NCBI RefSeq assembly: GCF_020510665.1
Contig: NZ_CP075187.1
Location: 558,001-622,000, forward strand
Source of the DNA: Dechloromonas denitrificans
GTDB lineage: Bacteria; Pseudomonadota; Gammaproteobacteria; Burkholderiales; Rhodocyclaceae
DNA: 64,000 nt
Reading direction: 5' to 3'
The stretch's first letter is position 1. Every line of letters starts with the position of its first letter. This document shows, piece after piece, positions 9,625-17,821 of the stretch. Under the pieces are notes generated by a model, which did no database searches, was not told the DNA's origin, and was given only the letters and a program-made list of their open reading frames with translations. Made by a program: the position numbers and the translations under genes.

Positions 9625-9636
9625 ACCCCGAAGGAT
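9625..9636. repeat. Right 12-bp target-site duplication of the IS4-family element
   Basis: Second copy of ACCCCGAAGGAT, matching 8200-8211. Confidence 0.85.
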
Positions 9637-9648
9637 GGCTTTTTGAAC

Positions 9649-9695
9649 TTGGTGGGCCCGCACGGACTTGAACCGTGGACCAAAGGATTGTGAGT
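9649..9695 (-). pseudogene. Duplicated 3' end of the CAU tRNA (att-like direct repeat, outer copy)
   Basis: Bases 9649-9689 are identical to 11752-11792, the 3' 40 bases of the tRNA including CCA; after one mismatch TGAGT also matches. The homology stops in the anticodon stem, so the 5' half of the tRNA is missing. A direct repeat of a tRNA 3' end is the usual footprint of integration by a tyrosine-recombinase element. The original terminator lies on this outer side, so this copy is the displaced native 3' end. Confidence 0.82.
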
Positions 9696-9747
9696 TTGTA
9701 TAAATAACCAATTTAATCAACAAATTAGCTCGCCAATGCTCGCTAGG

Positions 9748-9771
9748 AGCCGCCGAAAGGCGGTTTTTTTG
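9748..9771 (+). terminator. Rho-independent terminator inside the island
   Basis: Stem CCGCC (9750-9754) / GGCGG (9759-9763), extended by weak pairs, with a GAAA tetraloop and a run of T residues on the plus strand. No gene is visible immediately upstream, so it may be a leftover from lost element DNA. Confidence 0.65.
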
Positions 9772-9846
9772 TCACATTCTCCAATCAGCCAGGTGCTTTT
9801 GGTTTTATATGCCATATAATTTTACGCAATAGCAGAGGAGTAGTTA

Positions 9847-10344
9847 ATGGCACCCCCTATATTGCCTGCATCAAATTGCCTTGCACCCATAAAATCAAGA
9901 GTGCTTGCCTATTTAATTGATTTATTGGTCGCAATCGCTGCCTTGTTTCTAAGTGCTCAAATTATTAAAACCTTGGATCCTACAAATCTTCTATCCATTT
10001 TTGGTATCTTCGTAGCTATTGCGATAGTGCTAGGGGTGTCTGTTTATCAAGCAGTGTCGCTCTCATTGACAGGGCAGACTATCGGGAAAAAAATGCTGAA
10101 GTTGCGAGTCGTGACTTTTCCCAATGCAAGCAATGCAGGGTTCGCTAGGGCTGTCTTTAAGCGATGGTGGTTGCCAAGCTTGCTCTATCTTATCCCCTAC
10201 CTTGGCTGGGCATTTGGGGTAGCTGATTGCCTTTTTATTCTTAATAAAAACCGTCGCTGCTTACATGACTTGGTTGCTGGCACAATGGTTGTTCAGCTTA
10301 GTCCCCTCTTTTGTGCTGCTCAGTGCAAGCGTAAAATCTTCTGA
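9847..10344 (+). CDS. RDD-family membrane protein
   Basis: A 165-residue integral membrane protein of the RDD family. The opening is SRVLAYLIDLLVAIAALFL, with family Arg and Asp residues in the first helix. A second helix is near 50-70, then TGQTIGKKMLKLRVV (the conserved loop), RAVFKRWWLPSLLYLIPYLG and RRCLHDLVAGTMVV. Function in the family is poorly defined; some members affect ion or pH homeostasis. A clear GAGGAG lies 6 bases before the ATG. The gene is visibly AT-richer, with different codon use, than the chromosome on either side. It is the only non-transposon gene in the tRNA-bounded insert, so horizontal origin is likely. Confidence 0.85.
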   Translation: MAPPILPASNCLAPIKSRVLAYLIDLLVAIAALFLSAQIIKTLDPTNLLSIFGIFVAIAIVLGVSVYQAVSLSLTGQTIGKKMLKLRVVTFPNASNAGFARAVFKRWWLPSLLYLIPYLGWAFGVADCLFILNKNRRCLHDLVAGTMVVQLSPLFCAAQCKRKIF

Positions 10345-10600
10345 TACGCGCAACATTGAACCCGATGAATAGTATTTCTAATGTTCGCTTAGGGGGCGAA
10401 AACGTTTTGACCGCTGATTGTTTAAGCCGGCTTGGTGAACGCTCTCCAAGTTCTGGCCGAATTGCTTCGATAAAGGCCCATTAAACTGAAAACTGGCCTT
10501 GTCCATGTTTTTGTGAGAATTTATGAGAAAAATTGAGCGTGCGGATTTTGTGTTAAATGCATTTTGAGTGCACAGCAGTTTCTTGGTTTAATACCGATTA
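10345..10600. other. Gene-free interval between the RDD gene and IS630
   Basis: About 255 bases. I see no open frame with a ribosome binding site, no RNA signature and no strong hairpin. The sequence is AT-rich like the RDD gene and is probably remnant island DNA. Confidence 0.5.
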
Positions 10601-11706
10601 TTAACCCGGCAATACAATAGGTTCATTAGGCAGCATATTGGATTTTCCGATGTCTAAAATAGAACATAACCCGTTTTGGACGATTCTGTATTTTCATCAT
10701 TGCGCCTCGCACCTTTGATTCCAGTTCATCCCGATTCTTGGCTGGTTTCCCGCCATGGACCAATGCCTTCAAGTCACAGTTAAGATATTCGTCCGGATTG
10801 AGTTCTGGAGAATAGGCGGGCAAAAAGAACACCTCAATGTGTTCGCTGTGCTTTTTCAGCCAGTCCCGAACCTTGTTGCTGTGATGCACACGCAGGTTGT
10901 CCAGAATCAAAAACACCTTGCGCCCGGCCTCCCGAACCAGGCGTGCCAGGAAGCGAATCAGCACCGGGGCCGTCATCGTTTCCTGGTAGAGCATGAAGCG
11001 AACTTTCCCCTGATTGGTGACCGTCGAGATCATGTTCGTGGCGAATCGACTCCCGGGCATTCGTTGAACAGGCGTCTTCCCTGCCGGCGCATAGCTTCGA
11101 CCGTGCTGGCAATCGCTACGGATGCCCGTTTCATCGCCCCAGTGAATCTCTGCCCCTTCTTCCTTGGCGCGCTGCGCAATGCCTGGGTAGCTCTCCTTGA
11201 GCCAGGCATCCACCAATTCAGGTTTCTGCTCGTACGCCTTCTTCAGTGGCTTCTGCGGCGTAAAACCCCAGCGCTTGAGATACTCACCTACCGTCCGAAT
11301 CGGCATGTCGACCTTGAAACGACGATAGATCAACTCCTGAACGGCGGCCCGTGTCCAGAGCGCAAATGACAGCTTGAGTTGGTCGGGCATCTTCTCGCTG
11401 ATCAACTGCTGCACCACCCACTCCTGTTCCACACTCAGCGTGCGTCGCTCGCCCACCTCGGTGCCACGCTTGCCGCCCTCTACCGCTGACTTGAGGCCTT
11501 CTGCCTGATAGCGCGACCACCAGTATTGGACCGTGCGGGGATGCACCCCGACCGTTTCTCCAATTTCGGCAAATTCGCGTCCGTTCATTCTCATCCGAAG
11601 CGCTATCTTGCGCTTCTCCTTCTGTTGCTCTGGCTTGAGCTTGCGGGCATCTTCTTTGTTCATGTCAATATCATACCACAAACGCCCTATCAATTTGCCG
11701 GGTTAA
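10601..11706 (-). mobile_element. IS630-family insertion sequence, complete
   Basis: A 1106-bp element with terminal inverted repeats TTAACCCGGCAA (10601-10612) and TTGCCGGGTTAA (11695-11706). Both ends are flanked by TA (10599-10600 and 11707-11708), the dinucleotide target that IS630/Tc1 elements duplicate. It encodes one intact transposase on the minus strand. Confidence 0.88.
10626..11663 (-). CDS. IS630-family transposase
   Basis: A 345-residue transposase. Two helix-turn-helix segments begin the protein (REFAEIGETVGVHPRTVQYW near 28-48). The DDE_3 catalytic domain shows EIHWGDETGIRSD (first Asp), FLILDNLRVHHSNKV (second Asp) and LPAYSPELNPDEYLN (final acidic residue), the classic IS630 order. 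ATG 11663 begins MNKEDARKLK; a longer frame to 11693 would run up to the inverted repeat. The frame is undamaged. Confidence 0.9.
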   Translation of the reverse strand: MNKEDARKLKPEQQKEKRKIALRMRMNGREFAEIGETVGVHPRTVQYWWSRYQAEGLKSAVEGGKRGTEVGERRTLSVEQEWVVQQLISEKMPDQLKLSFALWTRAAVQELIYRRFKVDMPIRTVGEYLKRWGFTPQKPLKKAYEQKPELVDAWLKESYPGIAQRAKEEGAEIHWGDETGIRSDCQHGRSYAPAGKTPVQRMPGSRFATNMISTVTNQGKVRFMLYQETMTAPVLIRFLARLVREAGRKVFLILDNLRVHHSNKVRDWLKKHSEHIEVFFLPAYSPELNPDEYLNCDLKALVHGGKPAKNRDELESKVRGAMMKIQNRPKRVMFYFRHRKIQYAA

Positions 11707-11710
11707 TAGT

Positions 11711-11745
11711 AAAAATAGGTTACTGGGTATTCCCAGTAACCTATT
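11711..11745 (-). terminator. Strong terminator just downstream of the CAU tRNA
   Basis: A perfect 14-bp stem: AATAGGTTACTGGG (11714-11727) and CCCAGTAACCTATT (11732-11745), loop TATT. Minus-strand transcripts meet a T-run after it (AAAAA 11711-11715). It begins 7 bases past the tRNA CCA. It replaces the native terminator that was displaced to 8192/9644, so it probably arrived with the island. Confidence 0.8.
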
Positions 11746-11752
11746 GTTTTAT

Positions 11753-11829
11753 TGGTGGGCCCGCACGGACTTGAACCGTGGACCAAAGGATTATGAGTCC
11801 TCTGCTCTAACCAACTGAGCTACGGGCCC
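11753..11829 (-). tRNA. tRNA with CAU anticodon (Ile2 or elongator Met)
   Basis: A 77-base tRNA with CCA encoded. The acceptor stem GGGCCCG pairs with CGGGCCC; the D-arm reads AGCTCAGTTGGTTAGAGC; the anticodon loop is CTCATAA; and the T-loop is GGTTCAAGTCC. The CAU anticodon fits elongator Met or the lysidine-modified Ile2 tRNA. The variable region (TTTGGTCC) looks more like E. coli Ile2, which I slightly favour. It lies 6 bases downstream of rpoD on the same strand. Its 3' 40 bases are duplicated at 9649-9689, marking it as an integration site. Confidence 0.93.
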
Positions 11830-11835
11830 GAAAGC

Positions 11836-13812
11836 TTAGTTGCCGTTGCTGTCGATGAAGCTGCGCAGCTTGTCGGAACGGCTCGGGTGACGCAGCTTAC
11901 GCAGGGCCTTGGCTTCGATCTGGCGGATACGTTCGCGGGTAACGTCGAATTGCTTGCCGACTTCTTCCAGCGTGTGGTCGGTATTCATTTCGATACCGAA
12001 ACGCATGCGCAGGACCTTGGCTTCCCTCGTGGTCAGCGTGTCCAGGATTTCCTTGGTTACGCCGCGCAGGCTGGAGTACATCGCTGCGTCAGCCGGGGCC
12101 AGGGTGGTCTGGTCTTCGATGAAATCACCGAGGTGGGAGTCGTCGTCGTCGCCGATCGGGGTTTCCATGGAGATGGGTTCCTTGGAAATCTTCATGATCT
12201 TGCGGATCTTGTCTTCCGGCATGTCCATCTTCTTGGCCAGCGTTGCCGGATCGGGTTCGGCACCCGTTTCCTGCAGGATCTGGCGGCTGATCCGGTTCAT
12301 CTTGTTGATCGTTTCGATCATGTGAACCGGAATACGGATGGTGCGTGCCTGGTCGGCGATCGAGCGGGTGATGGCCTGACGAATCCACCACGTAGCGTAG
12401 GTCGAGAACTTGTAGCCACGACGATATTCGAACTTGTCCACCGCCTTCATCAGACCGATGTTGCCTTCCTGGATCAAGTCGAGGAACTGCAGGCCGCGGT
12501 TGGTGTATTTCTTGGCGATCGAGATAACCAGACGCAGGTTGGCTTCGGTCATTTCGCGCTTGGCGCGACGGGCCTTGGCTTCGCCGGTGGACATCTGCTT
12601 GTTGATGTCCTTCAGGTCCTTGAGCGGAATGCCGGTGCGGTCCTGGAGGGCGATCAGCTTCTTCTGTTCTTCCTTGATGGCCGGGCCGTTGCGGGTCAGG
12701 ATGGCGACGTAGGTCTTGGGGGCGGCGGCGATTTCTGCGTCGGCCCATTCAAGATTGACTTCGTTGCCCGGGAAGGACTGGATGAAGTGCGGACGCGGCA
12801 TCTTGACGCGGTCGACGCAGATTTGCTGGATTTTTCGCTCGGAGCTGCGGATCAATTCAACCATGCCGCGCACGCTGTCACACAGGCGCTCGATGGTGCG
12901 CGAAGTGAAGCGGATGTTCATCAGCTCGTCGGAAATCTGCTGTTGCAGCTTGAGGTAGGCCTTGTCCTGCGAGCCTTTGCTCGACAGCGCCTTCTGCATC
13001 TTGACGTGAAGTGCGCGAATGGTCGCGAAGCGCTCCAGGGCGTCAACCTTCAGTTGCAGCAGCGAAGCGGAAACGGCTGCGCCACCGGCGTCGCCGTCTG
13101 CGTCGTCGTCGGCATCCTCGTCTTCTTCTTCCTCTTCTTCGGGAAGATCGGCTTGCGGTGCGGCTTCGACGGCATTCGGGTCGATCAGGCCATCGATCAG
13201 TTCGTCGATGCGCATTTCGTCGGCTTCGACCTTGGCAACCGTTTCGAGAATGTCGTCAATCGTGGTCGGGCAGGCGGAAATTGCCTGGACCATGTGCTTG
13301 AGGCCTTCTTCGATGCGCTTGGCGATCTCGATTTCGCCTTCGCGGGTCAGCAACTCGACCGTGCCCATTTCACGCATGTACATGCGGACCGGGTCGGTGG
13401 TGCGGCCGAATTCGGAATCGACGGTGGACAGTGCCTGTTCGGCCTGGGCTTCGACTTCTTCGTCATCCGTCGCAGCGGCGGCGGTGTCGGACATCAGCAG
13501 GTCTTCGGCAGCCGGGGCTTCGTCGAAAACCTGGATGCTCATTTCGCTGAAAGTCGAAATGATGGCTTCGATACTTTCGGCATCGACCACATCATCCGGC
13601 AGATGGTCGTTGATTTCGGCGTAGGTCAGGTAACCGCGCTCCTTGCCGAGCTTGATCAGGCTCTTGAGGCGCATCTTGCGCGCTTCGGCGTCGAGCGGTT
13701 CCGGAGTTTCTGCCATTGCGCCTTCGAGCAGCGCCTTTTCGGCGGCCTTCTCCTTGGCTTTGCTGGTGCGAGCCTTGGGGGCTTCCTTAGCAGTATCTTT
13801 TGCCTTGGCCAT
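11836..13812 (-). CDS. rpoD: Primary sigma factor sigma-70
   Basis: A 658-residue housekeeping sigma factor of RNA polymerase. Region 1.1 follows a Lys/Ala-rich start ([18 protein letters not shown]). Region 1.2 contains [21 protein letters not shown] long acidic non-conserved region includes a run of Glu/Asp near 215-235. Regions 2.3-2.4 read [20 protein letters not shown], region 3 [15 protein letters not shown], and region 4.2 [23 protein letters not shown] 13812 has AAGGGA 9 bases upstream; a frame to 13845 has no such site. It closes the rpsU-yqeY-dnaG-rpoD macromolecular-synthesis block, ending 6 bases before the tRNA. Confidence 0.97.
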   Translation of the reverse strand: MAKAKDTAKEAPKARTSKAKEKAAEKALLEGAMAETPEPLDAEARKMRLKSLIKLGKERGYLTYAEINDHLPDDVVDAESIEAIISTFSEMSIQVFDEAPAAEDLLMSDTAAAATDDEEVEAQAEQALSTVDSEFGRTTDPVRMYMREMGTVELLTREGEIEIAKRIEEGLKHMVQAISACPTTIDDILETVAKVEADEMRIDELIDGLIDPNAVEAAPQADLPEEEEEEDEDADDDADGDAGGAAVSASLLQLKVDALERFATIRALHVKMQKALSSKGSQDKAYLKLQQQISDELMNIRFTSRTIERLCDSVRGMVELIRSSERKIQQICVDRVKMPRPHFIQSFPGNEVNLEWADAEIAAAPKTYVAILTRNGPAIKEEQKKLIALQDRTGIPLKDLKDINKQMSTGEAKARRAKREMTEANLRLVISIAKKYTNRGLQFLDLIQEGNIGLMKAVDKFEYRRGYKFSTYATWWIRQAITRSIADQARTIRIPVHMIETINKMNRISRQILQETGAEPDPATLAKKMDMPEDKIRKIMKISKEPISMETPIGDDDDSHLGDFIEDQTTLAPADAAMYSSLRGVTKEILDTLTTREAKVLRMRFGIEMNTDHTLEEVGKQFDVTRERIRQIEAKALRKLRHPSRSDKLRSFIDSNGN

Positions 13813-13858
13813 GAACACGATCCCTTGAATTGCGGAAAACCTCAAATTCTACCATAAC

Positions 13859-15595
13859 TTAGCCACGATTTCCCCGTTTGGCGAGGAGCTGTATGTAGGC
13901 CAGCTTCTCTTCCGGGGTCAGGCCGGCGACGCCCAGTCTCTGGGCTTTGATTTGTAGTTCGTCAAACAGCTTTTTCTGTCCGCCGGCCTGGAGTTTTTCC
14001 AGGGTGTCGCGGAATTCGGCGGCGGACTCTGCTTCGTCCGATGGCAAGCCCAGAAGTTCCGCCGCTGCTGTTTCAATCAGGCTTTCTTCCGGCAGGCCGC
14101 GTAGACGTTCGCGCAGCGAAGCGTAAGTGCTTGCTTCCGGATTGGCGCTGACCAACTGGTGAAGTCTGGCCAGGGCTGGTTGCTCCGGGGTGTCCGGCAA
14201 CAAGTCGATGGGTACCGATGCGGCCAGTTGTGGCTTTTGCAATACCAGGCGCAGCAGGTTGCGGGTCAGCGAGGGGGCGGTGCGCTTGGCACGCGCCGGG
14301 GCGGCGGGGGTGTAGGATTTCAACTCGCACAGGCGTTCGACTTCGCTCTGGGCAAAACCGCTGGCCTCGGCCAGGCGCTTGACCAGTTGCAGGCGGAGCA
14401 GCGGGGTCGGCAGTTTGAGCAGCAGGGGCTTGGCTTCGTAGATCAGCTGCGCCTTGCCTTCCGAACTGGTCAGGTCGCAGCGCTGGGCCAGTTCGCGCAG
14501 CAGGAAGTCGGAGAGCGGCATGGCCTGGACGACCAGCTTGTCGAACTCGGCTTTGCCATTGGCGCGGATGTAGCTGTCCGGGTCGTCTTCCTGCGGCAAG
14601 AAGATAAAGCCGAGGCGTTTGTTGTCGGCCAGTGCCTCAAGCGAATTTTCCAGCGCACGCCAGGCGGCCTTGCGGCCTGCATTGTCGCCGTCGAAGCAGA
14701 AAACGATGCGGTCGACCTGCTTGAGTAGTTTGCTGACATGGGTTGCCGTGGTTGCCGTGCCGAGCGTGGCGACGGCGTTGCCGACACCGTTCTGAGCCAG
14801 CGCGATGACGTCCATGTAGCCTTCGGTGACGATGGCTGTGTCGGTTTCGCGCAGTGCCTGGCGGGCTTGCGGCAGGCCGAACAGTTCGCGTCCCTTTTCG
14901 AACAGCGGTGTTTCCGGCGAGTTGAGGTATTTCGGTTCGCCCTGGTCGATGACGCGCCCGCCGAAGGCGATGATGTCGCCCTTCTGGTTGATGATCGGGA
15001 TCATCAGTCGGTCGCGGAAGCGGTCGTAACGACGGCCGGCTTCATTCTCGATCACCAGTCCGGCGACTTTCAGTTCGTCGGCGTTGTAGTCCGGGAAAAT
15101 TTCCTGCAGGTTTTGCCAGCCATCAGGGGCGTAGCCCATGCCGTAGCGGGCAGCCACTTCCCCGGTCAACCCGCGCTTTTTGCAATATTCGATGGCTTTG
15201 GGCGAGCGTTTGAGCTGGTCTTTGTAGTACTGGGCGGCGCGCGCCATGATTTCGATCAGCGTCCGCGTTTGTCCCGGCTTTTCGTCGCTGAAGCCACGGT
15301 TGTCGCTTTCCGGCACCTGCATGCCGGCGCGGCTGGCCAACTCCTTGATCGCGTCGACGAAACCCATGCCCTGGTATTCCATGACAAAACTGATCGCCGT
15401 GCCGTGGGCGCCGCAGCCGAAGCAGTGATAGAACTGCTTGGTCGGACTGACGGTGAACGAAGGCGATTTTTCGTTATGGAACGGACAGCAGGCCGCGTAA
15501 TTGGCGCCCGCTTTTTTGAGCGGCACATAGCCATCGACCAGGTCGACAATGTCGACCCGGGCGAGCAGATCCTGAATGAATGAATCAGGGATCAA
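13859..15595 (-). CDS. dnaG: DNA primase
   Basis: A 578-residue primase that makes RNA primers at the replication fork. The N-terminal zinc-binding domain has CPFHNEKSPSF and YHCFGCG (residues about 37-63). The TOPRIM core contains VTEGYMDVIAL and FCFDGDNAGRKAAWRAL, with metal-binding acidic residues. The C-terminal part is the DnaB helicase-binding domain. It starts 6 bases after yqeY and lies 46 bases before rpoD, the standard proteobacterial order. Length and motifs are normal. Confidence 0.97.
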   Translation of the reverse strand: MIPDSFIQDLLARVDIVDLVDGYVPLKKAGANYAACCPFHNEKSPSFTVSPTKQFYHCFGCGAHGTAISFVMEYQGMGFVDAIKELASRAGMQVPESDNRGFSDEKPGQTRTLIEIMARAAQYYKDQLKRSPKAIEYCKKRGLTGEVAARYGMGYAPDGWQNLQEIFPDYNADELKVAGLVIENEAGRRYDRFRDRLMIPIINQKGDIIAFGGRVIDQGEPKYLNSPETPLFEKGRELFGLPQARQALRETDTAIVTEGYMDVIALAQNGVGNAVATLGTATTATHVSKLLKQVDRIVFCFDGDNAGRKAAWRALENSLEALADNKRLGFIFLPQEDDPDSYIRANGKAEFDKLVVQAMPLSDFLLRELAQRCDLTSSEGKAQLIYEAKPLLLKLPTPLLRLQLVKRLAEASGFAQSEVERLCELKSYTPAAPARAKRTAPSLTRNLLRLVLQKPQLAASVPIDLLPDTPEQPALARLHQLVSANPEASTYASLRERLRGLPEESLIETAAAELLGLPSDEAESAAEFRDTLEKLQAGGQKKLFDELQIKAQRLGVAGLTPEEKLAYIQLLAKRGNRG

Positions 15596-15601
15596 GGTGC
15601 T

Positions 15602-16048
15602 TTAGCCGGCCAGCGCGGCCTTGACCAGTTTCGACACTTCCGCCATGTCGGCCTTGCCGGCCAGCATCGGCTTGAGCACGGCCATCAGCTTGCCCATGTC
15701 GGCCGGGCCCTTGGCGCCGGTTTCGGCGACGGCGGTGGCAACGGCGGCAGCCATTTCATCGGCGCCCATTTTTTCCGGCAAGTACACGGCCAGTACGCCG
15801 ATTTCGAATTTCTCGGCATCGGCCAGTTCCTGGCGGCCGGCGGCTTCGTATTGAGTGACGCTGTCCTTACGTTGCTTGGTCAGCTTGTCGATGACGGCGA
15901 TGACCGCTGTGTCGTCGAGTTCGACGCGCTCGTCGACTTCCTTCTGCTTGATGGCAGCGAGCAGCAGGCGAATGGCCGAAAGCTTGGCTGCTTCCTTGGC
16001 CTTCATGGCCGCTTTCATGTCTTCCGAGATACGTGCTTTGAGGCTCAT
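15602..16048 (-). CDS. GatB/YqeY-domain protein
   Basis: A 148-residue protein of the YqeY family, related to the tail domain of GatB (tRNA-dependent amidotransferase) but acting alone. It opens MSLKARISEDMKAAMKAKE, followed by AIRLLLAAIKQKEVDER, both diagnostic. The C-terminal half (KGPADMGKLMAVLKPMLAGK) is the tRNA-binding-like helical domain. The start at 16048 follows the family pattern although the Shine-Dalgarno is weak. It sits between rpsU and dnaG, as in many betaproteobacteria. The biochemical role is not established. Confidence 0.92.
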   Translation of the reverse strand: MSLKARISEDMKAAMKAKEAAKLSAIRLLLAAIKQKEVDERVELDDTAVIAVIDKLTKQRKDSVTQYEAAGRQELADAEKFEIGVLAVYLPEKMGADEMAAAVATAVAETGAKGPADMGKLMAVLKPMLAGKADMAEVSKLVKAALAG

Positions 16049-16141
16049 GGTGTTTTCATCAGGAGAAATGCTGTGGAAAAAAGACAAAGCCGCCAGCTTT
16101 TGAGGGCGGGCGGCTTTTATTCTGCGGCGAAGTGTACTGGA

Positions 16142-16354
16142 TTAGTACAGTTTCGGCGGCAGGGTCAGGCTACGGAGGCGCTTGTGCTGGCGTTTGACGG
16201 CAGCGGCAGCCTTGCGCTTGCGTTCGGTCGTGGGCTTTTCGTAAAACTCACGGGCACGCAGTTCGGTCAGGAGACCAGTCTTCTCAACCGTGCGCTTGAA
16301 GCGGCGGATAGCAACTTCGAACGGCTCATTTTCCTTGACACGAATGTTCGGCAT
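16142..16354 (-). CDS. rpsU: 30S ribosomal protein S21
   Basis: A 70-residue basic protein: [20 protein letters not shown], then [20 protein letters not shown] and a Lys/Arg-rich tail. This is a canonical bS21, which helps base-pairing between 16S rRNA and mRNA leaders. ATG 16354 is preceded by AAGGGGGTGA at ideal spacing; the in-frame GTG three codons earlier overlaps that site and is not used. It is the first gene of the block that continues with yqeY, dnaG and rpoD, and is divergent from tsaD. Confidence 0.97.
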   Translation of the reverse strand: MPNIRVKENEPFEVAIRRFKRTVEKTGLLTELRAREFYEKPTTERKRKAAAAVKRQHKRLRSLTLPPKLY

Positions 16355-16479
16355 ATAAATCACCCCCTTCCGTAAGGCGCCTGCCAGGTCAAGTAAAAGG
16401 CAGTGCGCGCAAATTTTGTTTCCGCATGCTTGCGGGTAGCCAGCCAGTATATTGCAAAAAACCTTTTAGTTCCAAGTGT

Positions 16480-16485
16480 TAAAAT
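16480..16485 (+). promoter_or_regulatory. -10 hexamer of tsaD (leaderless candidate)
   Basis: TAAAAT ends 7 bases before the tsaD ATG with no Shine-Dalgarno between, so transcription would start at or within a base or two of the start codon. The matching -35 box is weak. Confidence 0.45.
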
Positions 16486-16492
16486 CGATCCC

Positions 16493-17527
16493 ATGCTGAT
16501 CCTTGGTATTGAATCCTCCTGCGACGAAACCGGCATTGCGCTCTACGACAGCGAAGCCGGCTTGTTGTCGCACGCTCTCCACTCGCAGGTCGCCATGCAC
16601 GCCGAGTACGGTGGCGTTGTTCCCGAGTTGGCTTCACGTGACCACATTCGCCGCGTCGTTCCCTTGTTGCACGAGGCCCTGGCTCGTGCCGGGCGCAGTC
16701 TCGATGCAGTCGATGCCGTAGCTTATACGCGCGGTCCGGGGCTGTCCGGTGCGCTGCTGGTCGGCTGCGCCTTTGCCGAAGCGCTGGCGCTGGCGATTGA
16801 TAGGCCGACCGTTCCGGTGCACCACCTGGAAGGGCATTTGCTGTCACCGCTGCTGTCCAGCACCCCGCCGACCTTCCCGTTTGTCGCCCTGCTGGTTTCC
16901 GGCGGGCACACGCAATTGATGAAGGTGACCGCTGTTGGTGAGTACGAATTGCTTGGCGAAACGCTGGATGACGCGGCCGGTGAGGCCTTCGATAAAAGCG
17001 CCAAACTGCTCGGTCTGCCTTATCCCGGTGGCTCCTTACTCTCGAAGCTGGCTGAGCAGGGGGATCCGGAAAAGTACAAGCTACCTCGGCCGATGCTGCA
17101 TTCTGGCGACCTCAGTTTCAGTTTTTCCGGCCTGAAAACAGCGGTCTTGACGCTGGTTCGCGAGCAGCCGCAGCCGCTCAGCGATGCGTTCAGAAAAGAT
17201 GCAGCCCGGGCTTTTCAGGAAGCCATTGTCGAGGTGCTGGTCAAGAAGTCGCTCAAGGCAATGAAGCAGACCGGCCTCAAGCAGTTGGTCGTGGCGGGGG
17301 GCGTCGGTGCCAACAAGCAGTTGCGGTCGACGCTCGATGACGAGGCAAAACGAAAGCGTTTCCGTGTCTATTACCCGGAGCTGGAGTTTTGTACCGATAA
17401 CGGCGCGATGATTGCCCTGGCGGGTTGTTTGCGTCTGCAGTCGGGGGCCTTGGCGAAACCGGCGGGTTCCTTTGCCGTTCAACCGCGCTGGCCATTGATG
17501 GATATTTCGACCCACGCCAACGGATAG
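16493..17527 (+). CDS. tsaD: tRNA N6-threonylcarbamoyladenosine transferase subunit
   Basis: A 344-residue Kae1/TsaD protein, which with TsaB and TsaE transfers threonylcarbamoyl to A37 of ANN-decoding tRNAs. It starts [19 protein letters not shown] (ASKHA ATPase phosphate loop). The metal-binding motif is [11 protein letters not shown] near residue 108. [11 protein letters not shown], the insert [19 protein letters not shown] and the late [13 protein letters not shown] and [12 protein letters not shown] are all family signatures. The start at 16493 is set by this N-terminus; the 30-codon upstream extension is rejected. It is divergent from rpsU, the usual arrangement. Confidence 0.97.
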   Translation: MLILGIESSCDETGIALYDSEAGLLSHALHSQVAMHAEYGGVVPELASRDHIRRVVPLLHEALARAGRSLDAVDAVAYTRGPGLSGALLVGCAFAEALALAIDRPTVPVHHLEGHLLSPLLSSTPPTFPFVALLVSGGHTQLMKVTAVGEYELLGETLDDAAGEAFDKSAKLLGLPYPGGSLLSKLAEQGDPEKYKLPRPMLHSGDLSFSFSGLKTAVLTLVREQPQPLSDAFRKDAARAFQEAIVEVLVKKSLKAMKQTGLKQLVVAGGVGANKQLRSTLDDEAKRKRFRVYYPELEFCTDNGAMIALAGCLRLQSGALAKPAGSFAVQPRWPLMDISTHANG

Positions 17528-17601
17528 TCGTTGATCGGGAAAGTGCTGTCATCCGGGGGCCAGGAAGACGGCGGGCTGAATGCATCCGCCAGGATTTAAA
17601 T

Positions 17602-17630
17602 TTAACAAGCCGTAATCAATTCACTATGCT
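17602..17630 (+). promoter_or_regulatory. Promoter for a candidate small RNA
   Basis: TTAACA (17602-17607) and TATGCT (17625-17630) are separated by 17 bases, good matches to sigma-70 boxes. A second, overlapping TATGAT follows at 17630-17635. No coding frame with a ribosome binding site lies downstream. Confidence 0.45.
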
Positions 17631-17636
17631 ATGATT

Positions 17637-17736
17637 TGCAGCATTGGTTGCGAATGCACCAAACCGAACTCACCGAGGTGGGGGAGGAGACAACCCGAAT
17701 AAAAAAACAAAGCCCGCTCAGACGGGCTTGTTTTTT
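17637..17736 (+). ncRNA. Candidate small RNA of about 100 nt
   Basis: A transcript from the promoter at 17602-17630 would begin near 17637 and end at the terminator at 17710-17736. It contains a small CACC/GGTG hairpin near 17671-17680 and then an exposed GGGGGAGGAGACAACCC (17680-17696). No start codon follows that Shine-Dalgarno-like stretch. Ten bases (GGAGGAGACA) are perfectly complementary to the minus-strand region downstream of katA (17844-17853). The existence of the RNA is inferred from promoter plus terminator spacing. Confidence 0.4.
17710..17736 (+). terminator. Terminator of the candidate small RNA
   Basis: Stem AAGCCCG (17710-17716) / CGGGCTT (17723-17729), loop CTCAGA, then a T-run interrupted by one G. 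An A-run upstream could also let it act on the minus strand. Confidence 0.7.
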
Positions 17737-17794
17737 GCCCGAAAAATCAGCGGCGCCAAGTCGGGGCAGCCTGTATTCAGCGCAAATTCAGGGC

Positions 17795-17821
17795 AAAAAA
17801 AAGCCCGCACAAGGCGGGCTT
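17795..17821 (-). terminator. Terminator of the catalase transcript
   Basis: Stem AAGCCCGC (17801-17808) / GCGGGCTT (17814-17821), loop ACAAG. On the minus strand it is followed by eight T residues. It lies about 150 bases past the katA stop. The intervening minus-strand UTR carries two CTCCTCC motifs (17835-17852) and a GCTGC/GCAGC hairpin near 17876-17889. Confidence 0.78.

Larger units (their letters stand above)
8192..9644 (-). terminator. Terminator split by an IS4-family insertion (ancestral tRNA terminator)
   Basis: AAAAAGCCA (8192-8200) and TGGCTTTTT (9636-9644) are perfect reverse complements. Removing the IS and one 12-bp target duplication joins them around CCCCGAAGGA, giving a compact hairpin with A- and T-runs, a typical bidirectional terminator. 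It stood just downstream, on the minus strand, of the tRNA 3' end whose copy remains at 9649-9695. It is now interrupted and probably non-functional. Confidence 0.72.

Noticed and set aside
9649..9695. A second functional tRNA gene
   Set aside because: Only the 3' half is present; the homology ends in the anticodon stem, so it is an att-like remnant.
13060..13170. A GC/GAA-rich low-complexity stretch within rpoD as a repeat or frameshift site
   Set aside because: It encodes the normal acidic Glu/Asp run of the sigma-70 non-conserved region, and the frame is continuous.
11887..13857. A 656-codon open frame on the plus strand opposite rpoD
   Set aside because: It is the antisense shadow of a GC-rich gene; the translation has no recognisable domain, and rpoD on the other strand is unambiguous.
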